Below, piece after piece: positions 52,003-63,020 of a DNA stretch of 64,000 bases. This stretch comes from Zygaena filipendulae. Its lineage: Eukaryota > Arthropoda > Insecta > Lepidoptera > Zygaenidae. A program made the position numbers and the translations under genes. The first letter of the stretch is position 1, and each line of letters opens with the position of its first letter. The notes beneath the pieces are model-generated. The model saw only the letters and a program-made list of their open reading frames with translations, was not told the DNA's origin and did no database searches. The stretch spans positions 355,672 through 419,671 of the forward strand of contig CAJRBF020000009.1 in NCBI GenBank assembly GCA_907165275.2. Direction: 5' to 3'.

Positions 52003-54836
52003 TATTTAAAAAAAAAAAAAAAAATTAGTAATAGTAATTTTTTAACTATTTATTACCAGAATTGCCGGGGACTTAGAACAAAATTGCACACACTTTATAT
52101 GAATGTACTGTCTAATTCGTATGATATAATTGTTTTGACTGAAACATGGTTGCATGGAGACATTTTTGACAGCGAATTTATGGATACCAGATATCGAGTG
52201 TTTCGTAAGGACAGGGATCGTAATGCCAGCGGCCGGCGGGATGGCGGCGGCGTATTGGTTGCGGTTTTGAATTCGTTATGTATAGGTATTTCTGAGGTGA
52301 CATTGTATGACTCGCCGCAACAACCTGGTTCCTTCGACGGCGCCATGCTGCCGCCTATTGTTGACTGTGTGAATCTTGGACTTCATTTTGGTGATTGCAA
52401 TTATTTTATTTCTGCAGTTTATATACCGCCTAACGTAACTCAACATATTTATGAAACATATTTTTCTTTACTGCAAAATAGTTTATTGTATTCGACTATG
52501 AAAATCACAGATTATTTTGTAGTAGGTGACTTTAACTTACCTAACGTAGAGTGGTGTGATAATAATTATTGTTCGAAACCAAAAATTACTGGTAATATTA
52601 GTCACCCTAGCAGATGTTTGATTGAATTCATGTCAATTATGGATTGCTTTCAAGTAAATACGTTAAAAAACAAAAAAGATGGTATTCTAGATCTTGTTTT
52701 CACTAATAAAAATGATTGTACATTGTTATCTGTACAGGATCCACTGGTCCCTCTTGATGACTACCATCCTTCTTTTTATGTAATGGTGCCTGTTTCGAGT
52801 AGAGTTAAACAATTGCAATGTAAAACTCATATAAAATATTCATATAAGGATGCAGATTATACAAAAATAAAGGAGGAAATATTAAATATCGATTTGATTG
52901 GGTTATTTGAGAGTAAGTCAGCCGAAGATGCCGTGTCTGATTTTTATGAGATAATCTATGGTATTATAAAGAAACATGTACCAATTAAAGTAATAAAAGC
53001 GTCTGTTTTTCCTTGTTGGTTTAATAATAATCTTATATATCTGTTTAAAAAGAAAAGACATGCTTGGATTAATATGAAAAAATTTAGTAATGAATCAAAT
53101 TATAACATATTTTCAGAATATAGAAAACAATTTAAAAAAGCTTCCAAAATTTGCTATAAAAAATATCTCCTAAATGTAGAAAATGGAATTAGAGATAACA
53201 TTAAATATTTTTGGACTTATGTATATAACAAAAAGCTAACGACAGGCATACCTAGCACTATGTGTTATAATAATGTAACTACTGCTAGTCCTGTGGAAAT
53301 ATGTAACCTTTTCGCAAATTTCTTCCAGTCGGTCTATGAAACGTCTACTGTACCAATTGGCTATGATATAAGTGATGTGCATATACAAGAAATTAAAACA
53401 CCTAGCACTATACTTGACAACATATTAATTCTTGATACTGATGTTGAGCAAGCATTAAAATCAATTGATATTTCGAAGGGATCAGGAATGGATAATATAC
53501 CTGCTATCTTTTTTAAGTCGATTAGTGATGTAATTAGTGAACCCCTGTGCTTTTTAATGAATAAATGCTTGCGGGAAGGTACGTTTCCTGTTATTTGGAA
53601 AAGTGCAAGGATTGTGCCAGTGCACAAGGGTGGTTCTAGTAAAAATGTTGAAAACTATAGGCCAATATCAATTTTGTCAGTACTGTCAAAGCTTTTCGAA
53701 AGACTGGTGCATAAAGCTATATATCCATATTTACATAGCGTCATCCTTGCTGAGCAGCATGGTTTTACACAAAAACGTTCTACAGTTACAAATTTATTAA
53801 ATTATACAACTCATTTATTTGAAGGTATTGACTGCAATAAACAAATTGATAGTGTGTATACAGACTTCAGGAAAGCTTTTGACCGAGTTGATCATAAAAT
53901 CTTGCTTGAGATAATTGCATTTAATGGTATAAGAGGAAATCTCTGGAGGTGGTTTAAATCTTATGTGACTAATAGAACACAAAAGGTTGTTGTAAAAGGT
54001 TATGAATCCTATGAAATTGTTGCAAATTCTGGAGTTCCTCAAGGATCCATTCTAGGACCTCTCCTGTTTGTCATATTTATAAATGACATTAATCAATGTT
54101 TTAAGTATTGCAACTTTATTTTGTATGCTGATGACTTAAAAATTTATCGAGTGATTGAAAATCCTACTGATCATGACAGATTTCAAGAGGATTTAGATCG
54201 TTTCTCAGTTTATTGTGCCGAAAACAAGCTTGAGTTGAGTCTGAATAAATGTAAATCAATAACATTTACAAAGAAAAGGAATATAAGCAATTATGGCTAT
54301 TCATTGTGTGGTACAATTCTTGATAAGGTAAATAGTGTCAGAGATCTTGGAATCACTTTAGATAGTAAGTTGCATTTCGACATTCACATAGAAAATATAA
54401 TTAATAAAGCTTATAGGATGTATGGTTTCGTTATGCGATCTTGTATCGATTTTAAAAAACCATCAACCTACTTGTACCTATACAAATCTTTAGTTAGATC
54501 TCAGCTTGAATATGCGGTGCCGATATGGAACCCACTTTATGACAAGTATAGTAATAGTATTGAGATGGTTCAAAAGAAATTTCTAAAATGTGTACAGTTT
54601 AGGTGTGCTCGTCCGCGCTTATCATATCGCGTACTTCTAAGTGAACATCAAATACTTGATCTGAGGTCTCGGCGCATTCAACTTGAAGCTATGTTACTCT
54701 ATGATCTCTGTCATCACCGATTCGATTGTATAGATCTTTCTAATAGGATATATTATCGCGTGCCTTCTAGAGCTGTAATGCGCTCATCACGTGCACATCA
54801 ATTGTTCCATGCAAACATAAGTCGAACCAATGCTGG
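52003..54836 (+). CDS. LINE-2 ORF2 (endonuclease-RT), main part, split by X
   Basis: Open from 52,003; the first ATG (52,099) lies inside the endonuclease, after the conserved YYQNCRGLRTKL, so the true start is probably upstream beyond a 17-A run (52,008-52,024) in another frame. Motifs: IIVLTETWL, VVGDFNLPNV, DDYHPSF (endonuclease); ARIVPVHKGG..KNVENYRPIS, YTDFRKAFDRVDH, SGVPQGSILGPLLF and LYADDLKIYR (RT). The coding part stops at 54,836 where X enters, after SRTNAG; about 44 codons follow at 62,380-62,512. Apart from the start and this interruption the frame is open. Confidence 0.82.
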
Positions 54837-54900
54837 TGTAACTTACCCCCCCTCGCGCGACTTTCTCCGATCTACTTCTTACTACGATGATCTCTAATTT

Positions 54901-54975
54901 GGCCTGATTGTCTAGTGGTTAGGACTCTAACTTCGTTGTGTGCAGTAACCTATGATCCTTTTAGGTTGAGATTGA
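54901..54975 (+). ncRNA. tRNA-His-like module in X copy 3
   Basis: Same module as at 33,275-33,350. Here GACTCTAACTTCGTTGTGTG again places GTG at the anticodon position. Confidence 0.5.
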
Positions 54976-55038
54976 ACTATCGTCTTAGTATTTGCATCAT
55001 AGTTTTTAGTTTGGTTAAGTTTATAGCTAAGATTCTAA

Positions 55039-55069
<31 letters not shown>

Positions 55070-55144
55070 TTATTTCAAGTAACTGTGACTCAATATAGTT
55101 AGTAACAATTTTATCTTATTCTAAGTGTTAGTACATTTATTTGT

Positions 55145-57952
55145 TTAAAATTTAATTTCGCTGATAGGACTGTGTTTGATGCAGCAATGACAGATATAAG
55201 CACAATCGAACCTGTTTCCTATCATTTTTAAAATGCTGTTGGGGCTGGCCCGTACCCTGCGCACCAGTGACGCGCATCTCTTCCTCATCGTGGCATAGAA
55301 GCAATCCACACGCGCCTCCGCGAACATACCTGATGCGCTACAGAAACGAGGCAGCCCCATCAACACCCGGAACGCGTTGTTATATTGGATCCGTAGGGCT
55401 CCGTAGGCCCGCTGCGAATACTCTCTCCACAGGCAACACGTGTACAGGGAAGTGCAGTACGCTCTAAAAAGAGTTATCTTCACCCCCACCGAGCACCGTG
55501 CAAACCTGCGGGCGATCATATTCGCCCTGACCGACAGAGCCCTTCGTTCTCTTTCAATGTCACTATTGTCCTTGAGGTCGGCCGTAACCACGTGACCCAG
55601 GTACTTAAATGTTTCAACTCTTACTAACGAAGTGCCGTTCAGTACGATGGGAGGCACATGAATGGGTCGGTTACGTCCTGCCCCAAAGACCATACATTGA
55701 CTTTTTTGAGCATTATACACTAACCCATGCTCAGCTGCATACGTCTCACACAAGCGCAGTAATTTACCTAGACCACAAACCGACGCACTCAGCAGCACCA
55801 TGTCATCCGCATAACTAATGTTGTTTACACACACATCATCTACATGGCATCCCACATGTGTGCTGCTGAGTGCCTCGATCAGTCCGTTTATGTATAAATT
55901 AAATAAGCCAGGAGATGTTAACCCCCCCTGCCTTACTCCGCACTCTAATTTATAAGGATCAGATAGCGTGTTTGCCCATCGAATGCAGTTGATCTGGTTT
56001 TCATACCAATACTTGAATATACGGACTAGTTCAGTAGGCAGATTTATATCTTTTAGTTTCTTCCACAGTATGTCATAAGAGACCAGATCAAATGCCCTCG
56101 ACAGGTCGAGAAAACAGGCATATACTGGTGTTCGCCGATCAGTGTAGTATTTGACAGTGTGTTTAAGGCACAAAATTGCGCTTTCCGTAGATAAACCTGG
56201 CCTAAATCCAAATTGATTATCGTGTAGTTTTATTTGTTCATTCAAACGCACGTTAAGCACACTGTCAAACACCTTTGCTATTATCGTTGCCAAAGATATC
56301 GGCCTATAATTACCCTTGTTCGATAGGTCCCCAGTTTTGTTTTTGACTATTGGCACAACAATTGTTCTGATTAGATCAGATGGCAAATATGAGTGTCGTA
56401 TGCACATAGTATACAACATTGCTAATACCCTTGATATGTGAGGACCAGCGTATTGTAGATGCTCGATGCTGAGACCATCATGACCCGGTGACTTACCCTT
56501 TGTCATTGACGAAATGGCTTTTTCTACGTTTTTTGCAGAAATTCTAGGTCCTACTTTTTCTGTGTTGATCTCAGCATCACACCCCCCATCCGATCGCGGC
56601 CCCAACGGCGACGTAACAAAGAAGTGATCTTTATAAAGATTTGCAATTTTCTTAGGGTCACTCACGCCCTCAACACTTACAGGTAGCTTAGGACGTGTTT
56701 TTAATTTATTAGTTGTTTTCCAAAAAGCACTAAAATCTTTTTGGGCATGTTGTGTTGCAATGAGATCCATTTTAACTTGATGTTGATGATCTTGGCACCA
56801 TTTTAGTCTAGATTTAAAAATTTTACGACTCACACTCATTTTGTTGTATATAGATCCACTGACGGGTCGTCCGTGGGCCATCCATCTATTAAAATGTTCT
56901 CTAGCCACCTTATGAGCATAGCTAACGTGCTTGTTCCAACCGGCTACACGTTTCCTAACCGTACGTTTCCTGTTTTCTCGACTAATAACAGCTGATTCTC
57001 TAAGGATATCCGTCACTGTACAGTACATTCTATCAATAACTTTTTTGTGTTCGAGATTAGTACAATATCTGTCAGCACAAGATCTAAATTCGGTAGGGAA
57101 ATCCACGAGTCGTAGTCTTATGTTACACTCGTTACCGTAAACAGAAATCTGGTCCTTCGATCTTTGACCCCATATATACCGATAATTTGCCGACTGGGCT
57201 TGACAATTAAGCTCAGGCGTTATGATATTTAGGTTACAAATAAGCACCAGAGGAAAGTGATCTGACCACGTTACATCGTACTTAACATATATATTTTGAA
57301 CTGTAATAGCCGCTGCCTGGGTAACAACAGCGTGGTCCAACCATCGTTTTGAGCCATGAGACTCACTTATATATGTATATGTATCTGATGATAATCCTAA
57401 CATTTTAACGTCAATACAACACCATTTTTGTTCATTACAATAATCTAAAAGTTCATTTAAAAACAGTTCATGTGGGTGGGCGTTAAAGTCGCCCATCACA
57501 TAAACCGAATCTATTCCATACTCATCAATAAGCGCACTCACCGTGCTGAGGCAGTCCGTATACTCCGATAAATTATCTCTGTTATCTGTTGGCATGTATA
57601 TACTCACTACAACTATGGAACAGTTGCCTATCACTATTTTAATTGCACACACACGAGGGGTATCACAACGCAACACTGACACGTTAGAGAATACAGCTGT
57701 CCTCCACAATATTGCTACACCTCCATGTGGTCGTCCACGCAGCATACCAATCGTTGTATCCACAGCTGATGTGCCTGTCGCCCCATATTCTGCATCTATA
57801 TTGCTTAAATATGGTAATTCATCCGGCAGCAGCCAAGTTTCTTGTAACGCTATTAAATCCGATGTACGACATAGTTTTCTGATGCAGTCAACAGAACGTT
57901 TTACACTCTTACAGTTGTAACTAACAAACGTATATAGGTCACTCTTATCCAT
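55145..57952 (-). CDS. LINE-3 ORF2: endonuclease-reverse transcriptase
   Basis: 935 aa from ATG at 57,952, unbroken. Endonuclease motifs: SYNCKSVKRS, IALQETWLL, YVMGDFNAHP, VTWSDHFPLV (residues 1-240). RT motifs: VVPIVKNKTGDLSNKGNYRP, CFLDLSRAFDLVSYD, CGVRQGGLTSPGLFNLYING and NISYADDMVLLS (about 490-730). The C-terminal end is cysteine-rich (CAYICHCCIKH). Its start overlaps the ORF1 stop as TAATG. Size and domains are those of a complete LINE ORF2, so this copy may be competent. Confidence 0.9.
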   Translation of the reverse strand: MDKSDLYTFVSYNCKSVKRSVDCIRKLCRTSDLIALQETWLLPDELPYLSNIDAEYGATGTSAVDTTIGMLRGRPHGGVAILWRTAVFSNVSVLRCDTPRVCAIKIVIGNCSIVVVSIYMPTDNRDNLSEYTDCLSTVSALIDEYGIDSVYVMGDFNAHPHELFLNELLDYCNEQKWCCIDVKMLGLSSDTYTYISESHGSKRWLDHAVVTQAAAITVQNIYVKYDVTWSDHFPLVLICNLNIITPELNCQAQSANYRYIWGQRSKDQISVYGNECNIRLRLVDFPTEFRSCADRYCTNLEHKKVIDRMYCTVTDILRESAVISRENRKRTVRKRVAGWNKHVSYAHKVAREHFNRWMAHGRPVSGSIYNKMSVSRKIFKSRLKWCQDHQHQVKMDLIATQHAQKDFSAFWKTTNKLKTRPKLPVSVEGVSDPKKIANLYKDHFFVTSPLGPRSDGGCDAEINTEKVGPRISAKNVEKAISSMTKGKSPGHDGLSIEHLQYAGPHISRVLAMLYTMCIRHSYLPSDLIRTIVVPIVKNKTGDLSNKGNYRPISLATIIAKVFDSVLNVRLNEQIKLHDNQFGFRPGLSTESAILCLKHTVKYYTDRRTPVYACFLDLSRAFDLVSYDILWKKLKDINLPTELVRIFKYWYENQINCIRWANTLSDPYKLECGVRQGGLTSPGLFNLYINGLIEALSSTHVGCHVDDVCVNNISYADDMVLLSASVCGLGKLLRLCETYAAEHGLVYNAQKSQCMVFGAGRNRPIHVPPIVLNGTSLVRVETFKYLGHVVTADLKDNSDIERERRALSVRANMIARRFARCSVGVKITLFRAYCTSLYTCCLWREYSQRAYGALRIQYNNAFRVLMGLPRFCSASGMFAEARVDCFYATMRKRCASLVRRVRASPNSILKMIGNRFDCAYICHCCIKHSPISEIKF

Positions 57953-59220
57953 TAGTCGATTGTTTTTTGTCCGATGAAACTATTTTCACGTTTTGTGCTT
58001 TTTTTATAATGCACAAATTTTCTAAATATAATGCCTTTAGGCCAAAGCTTTTTATCCATAAACAATGGAAGTTTGTTCTGGCTTATAAAAAACTTGTATG
58101 CTTTATGATTAACTTTCTTTTTAATATTAATTGCTTCCAGCCGTACAGTTTCTTGTGTCCGTGCACTAATGTAATTTACTATTTCTGACGCCTGTGAATT
58201 TTCATGAATATTAGTAATAAACATCGGAATTTTCGGATCCGCCGCCTTGAAATTTGAATCTGATTCAGTTGCAGCGACACCAACCTGTCCCCTGTAACGA
58301 TAACTAACCCTATTTTTACGTTTAACAAGTTGCCACTCGTTGTCAGATTTAGTTATTTTATTTGACTCAGGGGGTAGACTCAAATCTGTTTCTTTAACAC
58401 AGGTTTGTTTACTATCTGTCGCACTCTCTGCCTGTCCAGATGAACGTGATGTCAAGGTCGTGCAAGATTCTAGGCAAGGTGAATCATCGCTTAAAACAGT
58501 ACGCTGAGGCGAAACGTTAGATGGTAACCGCAATTCTTCGGTGGTTACATTTTTATTTATTATTGTGGCGGTAGGTTTTTCACTCGTCGTAATTATTCGA
58601 TCAATCTCTTCTTCATGTAAATACGATGATGAAATATTTTTTACAGCGTTTTCAGAGCTATTTATTGTTGCGTTAAAAGTATGTGACAGTCCCATCGGGC
58701 CGCTATCCGCACACCAACCGCCTCGTTTTGTGTTGACATTGCGCAGAGTTAAGCGCGGTGGAGTATTTATTTTCATTGTTTGAACTTCTTTATTTAGTTC
58801 TTCGTATTGTTTTAACGTAACATAATTATACTTTATGTCTTCGACATCAGCTTGTAATTTTACAATATCTTTTAGCAGCTTAGTACAGTCCAAATGATCA
58901 AATGTAATTGGCGGTAGTTTTTCTAATTCACGTGCGACAAATACCGGAATAACATCAGGATCCGTTGTTTTGAAAAGGTAAACAATGTCAGCCAGGTCAC
59001 GCTGCTCCTTTCCTTCTCTTTTACGCTGTATTTTTCGTTTGTTTGTGGGTACTGCATCAAAAAATAACGCTTTCGACTTTTTTATTTCGTCACCGCTAAA
59101 AGCTGAAGAACATAATCGCACCAATGTTTCTTCATCCATCACAGATATTTTATTCTGGATGTAGCATAACATTTCGTTAATGACGATATTACACACGGAA
59201 CATTTTACTATATCCGTCAT
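57952..59220 (-). CDS. LINE-3 ORF1 protein
   Basis: 422 aa from ATG at 59,220 (MTDIVKCSVCNIVINEMLC); the frame is open further upstream but only to a GTG. The N-terminal CxxC...C cluster suggests zinc binding. KRKIQRKREGKEQRDLADIV is basic, and FKTTDPDVIPVFVARELEKL is a conserved block of this ORF1 type. A coiled-coil-like helix lies at about 125-165. The C-terminal region (PMFITNIHENSQASEIVNYI) looks like an RRM-type fold. The stop TAA shares its last A with the ORF2 ATG. Confidence 0.8.
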   Translation of the reverse strand: MTDIVKCSVCNIVINEMLCYIQNKISVMDEETLVRLCSSAFSGDEIKKSKALFFDAVPTNKRKIQRKREGKEQRDLADIVYLFKTTDPDVIPVFVARELEKLPPITFDHLDCTKLLKDIVKLQADVEDIKYNYVTLKQYEELNKEVQTMKINTPPRLTLRNVNTKRGGWCADSGPMGLSHTFNATINSSENAVKNISSSYLHEEEIDRIITTSEKPTATIINKNVTTEELRLPSNVSPQRTVLSDDSPCLESCTTLTSRSSGQAESATDSKQTCVKETDLSLPPESNKITKSDNEWQLVKRKNRVSYRYRGQVGVAATESDSNFKAADPKIPMFITNIHENSQASEIVNYISARTQETVRLEAINIKKKVNHKAYKFFISQNKLPLFMDKKLWPKGIIFRKFVHYKKSTKRENSFIGQKTID

Positions 59221-61674
59221 TACTTCGTATTTATTTACGGTACAGTATTCGTTTGCATTGAGAATCACACGCGTGCGCTCGGATACAGCGCTCGCGCCGG
59301 ACTAATACATGAACGATCTCTAATTTATGCTTAGCGAATACACGGACGGTTTTAGATTAGTACACGGACGAATCCCTATTTTTATTGCTTTCGTGCGACC
59401 TCTTTCCTAACTTTAGGTGGATGATCTATTTTTAATCTATTTATGTGGATGATCTAGTTTTGTTAGTTTGTTTGTGACGACCTGCCTCCCTAACATTATA
59501 TCGATGCCCTATTTTATTAGTTTGTTTTCCGGCCTAATCTATTGGCTTGTAGGCTAAGTTTGAACAATCTTGACCCTTATGTTTGTCTATCCCTACAATC
59601 TGTTTTAGTTTGTGTTTGTCGGTTTAACCCCGGTCAACATCTCGTCAAAAGCTACCATTCCTGGCTCAGATGGCTCAGACATTGCCAGGACGCATAAATA
59701 TATTTAATAAACCACCCAGACGATTCTATTCCAAGGTCGACCAGATTTTGTCCCCTCAGCATGACGCAAGCATTGGCCACAGGAACCTCAAGTACTACGT
59801 GAAATGATTGTTGGCACTGCAACCAATCCCGACGTCAAACCGAAGGTAAGGCTTCCAGTTAATACATAAGTATTCGCCGGAAGGTGGTATAGCCCCTCCT
59901 GCGCTATTCCACGGTGATGACCATCCAGCACAATGCCTTCGTCACCTCCCCCAACCTGTTTCACAAGGTAGAGGATCATTCTAGATGGTTACATCTAAGA
60001 TCATTCACCAGCGTCCGTTTCAGGAATCCAGTGAGGAGACTGTACGGCCCCAGTCCGAAGACTACCGCCGCGTTGGAGCCATGGTGAGCCCTTGAATATG
60101 TGCCAGCCCGAAGACCAGGGTTGGGTGGGACCACCACAAACCAAACCCCAGCACAGTGATCCAAAATTGTATGTGTGTGTTGTCGGAGACCAATCTCTCC
60201 CTGGAACCTGGAACTTCAGCTGATGAACTCTCTGTCATACTGCAAGCAGTGAGGCCGTAGCCTAGCCGTAGCTGTAGAGTTGAATGGCTCTCTCTCCCCT
60301 GTGAACCCACTCGGGCATCCAACTCGTTCTGCCACATCAGAACATTGGCAAGCACATCGTGTTGAAAAACACAAAGGTTGCCGAGAATCTAGCGTCAGCG
60401 ACGAGGTCGCCAACAGCCGATCCCCCAGCCTCTGCACAACGGTCAAATGCAAAGCGCAGGGACCTACGTAAGCATACATGTGGTTGCGAGTCACAGTAGC
60501 TCCAGTCTGTCTCCGCAGCCAGCAATCGAGCCACAGAGCGCATTGGCCCATCAGTAATGTTTATAATAAAAAGAAAGGTAAAACAGAAAGAAGAGCGAAC
60601 AACCCTTCCCTGGTGTAGGAGAGGGCCGGCATCTCCAGTCAGCCGCATCGGTGATATGTAGATTGAATAACACGAAAGGCGTTGTTATTCAAGGTAAGAT
60701 ACAAGGCGCACAACGAAACTCGTCACGGCGCAGATGACTCAAGGCGCGGATTTTTACCCATCTACGCCATCATACGCTCGCGACGTGCAATGTCCAACCG
60801 TTCAAGATTAGAGTTCCGTTTGCTTCGAGCCTATTTGGTACTGTGATTTGAAGATCCTTCCTCGTGACTAATGTTTTCAGGTCTACGCTCAAGATATCCT
60901 AACGGACGTCAAGTGCACTGACAGACCTTCGCACAAAAACATTAAACCACTCTGCGCTATCGCTCGCTCAACAAGACTATTCGTAACGAACCGTCTTTTG
61001 TAATGATAAATATCAATACAAATATTCTACTCAAAGCATCTCGTTCACGAAGCACATCGGCCCACACACGCTTTCATGCGACCACCAAGTATCATAATCG
61101 CGCATGCTCGCCTCTGCACAACGCAATCAGGACACAATGCGTAATGACGAAACTTCCAGGTCGCGTGTACGAATCCTTGCACAAACCGATAAATCGTTCT
61201 GCGCGCAGACCGCTCGACCACGACGTACTTTGCATGAATATTATTTATTAAAAAATTTGTATGAGAAAATAAATTTTATGTTTGATAAATGTGCAATAAT
61301 ATTATATTTATTGTCCCTTAGACGTTCCCTCCCCATCGCATTCGTTTATTATTACACTATTATCAATTTACTTTCCCAACAAACTTTTGTCGTCAGGACA
61401 TTTTTTACCTCCGTATTCCCCGTAGATATACGGCCCGTGGATACTGGCGGTGCGCTCGGCCCTGTATTCCGAGACGCCTGCATGGGGGGATTCGCGTTTT
61501 CTAACTTGCTCCTATACTCTCGAAATTCAATATACATTTGGTATTCCCTAATACAAGCACTTTCCTTCATATAATATTTTGTTCTAACTTCTTTAGTTTA
61601 GGAGTTATTATTGATAAACGTACTAAAACTTGTTTTCGATGTTATTTGAACCGCAATGTCCTCTAATATGTTTT

Positions 61675-62271
61675 TCACACCACATGCTCGACAATGCCGA
61701 ATTATATGTCATGTAAACCTTACCGAAAGCAAGACATTATATCTCTTGGCTTTAGCCGGGTTATAATGTTCTATTGAATTTCATTATAACCCGCTGGTCA
61801 ATAATGTGATTTTCACTTTCATAATTCTTATTGCTATGTCCATAACGTCTCATTTCGCTAAACAGAATGTGTTCTCAGCGGGCGCGGCCAACTCGATTTT
61901 CGAAGACCGAAGCCGTGGCCCACTAGATTCGCAGTGAGACGAACTTCATTTGTTTGTCAAATCGAGTAGGCCACGCCAGCTGAAAGAAGTGGCTATATAG
62001 GATCTACTAAGCCTGGTTTTTTATTGTCTCGCATTATGTGAGAAAAGTAGAGTATACACCACAGGGATAAAACTGTTTTTTTCTTGGGCGCTTGAATCCC
62101 TCACTGCACTCAGGACTCAATCTTAATTCCCTCCCTTTGGTCGGGAATTAACTTATAACACCCTCGCTGCGCTCGGGAGTTAAATTTGGAGTCCTTCGTT
62201 ATGTTCAGGATTCAATGTAGCGCCCGTGACATAAAACAGTGCTTTATCCCCTTGGTGTATAATCTACTATT
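61675..62271. mobile_element. 597-bp foldback-rich insertion in X copy 3
   Basis: Absent from X copies 1 and 2, where ATGTTTTAAATGTAATTT is continuous. It contains a perfect 12-bp stem (CGGGTTATAATG 61,757-61,768 and its complement 61,782-61,793), a 14-bp imperfect stem (GGCCAACTCGATTT near 61,888 with AAATCGAGTAGGCC near 61,958), and at its right end the MITE-like segment 62,046-62,268. No coding capacity. The target duplication is unclear. Confidence 0.75.
62046..62268. mobile_element. MITE-like segment with about 35-bp inverted ends
   Basis: The left end AGTAGAGTATACACCACAGG continuing to GATAAAAC..TGTTTT pairs with the right end, whose reverse complement reads AGTAGATTATACACCAAGGG then GATAAAGCACTGTTTT. 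The interior has repeated GGGA.TTAA / CTCGGGAGTT words. 223 bp, non-coding, no transposase. Confidence 0.65.
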
Positions 62272-62379
62272 AAATGTAATTTTATAGGTGTATTTTATTA
62301 TCTTCTATACTTTAATAATTATTTAAGATTTTAATTATAACCAAAAAATTTTGTAGGCCCTTATGGGTCGTCACACTGG

Positions 62380-62512
62380 CATCAGATCACCACTGCATAG
62401 GATAACTACCACATACAACTCTAAATTTAATTCGATTGACATATTTGCTTCGAGTGCTGGTACCTACCGGTCCGAAATTATAAAGGTGCTCAAATGTGCA
62501 ATAACAGATTGA
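62380..62512 (+). CDS. LINE-2 ORF2, last 44 codons after X
   Basis: Directly after the right CTGG copy the frame completes the split Gly codon and continues IRSPLHRITTTYNSKFNSID..., to TGA 62,510-62,512. It shows that X split an open ORF2. Followed by a roughly 490-bp 3' UTR and an A-rich tail. Confidence 0.8.
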
Positions 62513-63020
62513 TAGGTAAGTACATTACTAAGTCCTCGGCTTTCTTCACTGGTAAGCGTAACAGATGTCAACCCTTATTGTTATTTGTAATAAATTGATC
62601 ATCATAAGTATATTAGGTGCTTCTTTGTAATATTTGAATAGTATTAGAAAATTTTATTCCCCGCATATTCCCGATTGCAGATTTATCTGATCCCAAGGCT
62701 ATTTTCCGTAGGGCAATCGGTTATGTGCGGGTGTTTATACCTACTACTCTTTATTAATGGCTTTTTATGGATAATACTGTGGTTTTTAGGCTCATAGTGG
62801 TTGTAATTTTGTGGGAGCATACCGTAGTCCAAGCGAATAATTTAGTAACTATGTTTTTTTATGATATAAACACATAGCTGCACTTGTATGAATAATATTT
62901 ATAATACTGAGACCATCAAAGTAGGGTTAGCAATTATTTAGTTCCTAAAATGTTCAGTTATGTTATTCAACATTGTTAACCTGTTTGTGGTCCTATTGAT
63001 AATAAATAAAAAAATAAAAA

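Larger units (their letters stand above)
55047..59302 (-). mobile_element. LINE-3: full-length two-ORF LINE inside X copy 3
   Basis: Minus strand: 5' end at about 59,302, ORF1, ORF2, a short 3' UTR with AATAAA, and a TTA-repeat tail (55,047-55,070). Uninterrupted X copies show the empty site AAAGTTAATACATGAACG; here TAATA is present on both sides, so the duplication is at least five bases, blurred by the tail. Both ORFs are open. RT motifs place it among the CR1/Rex1/L2-type LINEs, exact clade uncertain. Confidence 0.88.
54837..62375 (+). mobile_element. Element X, copy 3, inserted in LINE-2 ORF2
   Basis: TGTAACTTACC...GGTCGTCACA with target duplication CTGG (54,833-54,836 and 62,376-62,379). 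Without LINE-3 (55,047-59,302) and the insertion at 61,675-62,271 about 2,685 bp remains. It has two units of the 28-bp repeat (59,417 and 59,445), as in copy 1. Confidence 0.88.
50291..63020 (+). mobile_element. LINE-2 of this window (Jockey/CR1-type), split by X copy 3
   Basis: Tandem 5' UTR units, ORF1 (50,774-51,700), ORF2 (about 52,003-54,836 plus 62,380-62,512), a 3' UTR and an A-rich tail (AATAAATAAAAAAATAAAAA, about 62,999-63,020). X copy 3 interrupts ORF2 with target duplication CTGG; removing it restores the frame. The 5' limit may be somewhat upstream of 50,291. Net length is about 5.2 kb, a normal full-length size. Confidence 0.82.
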
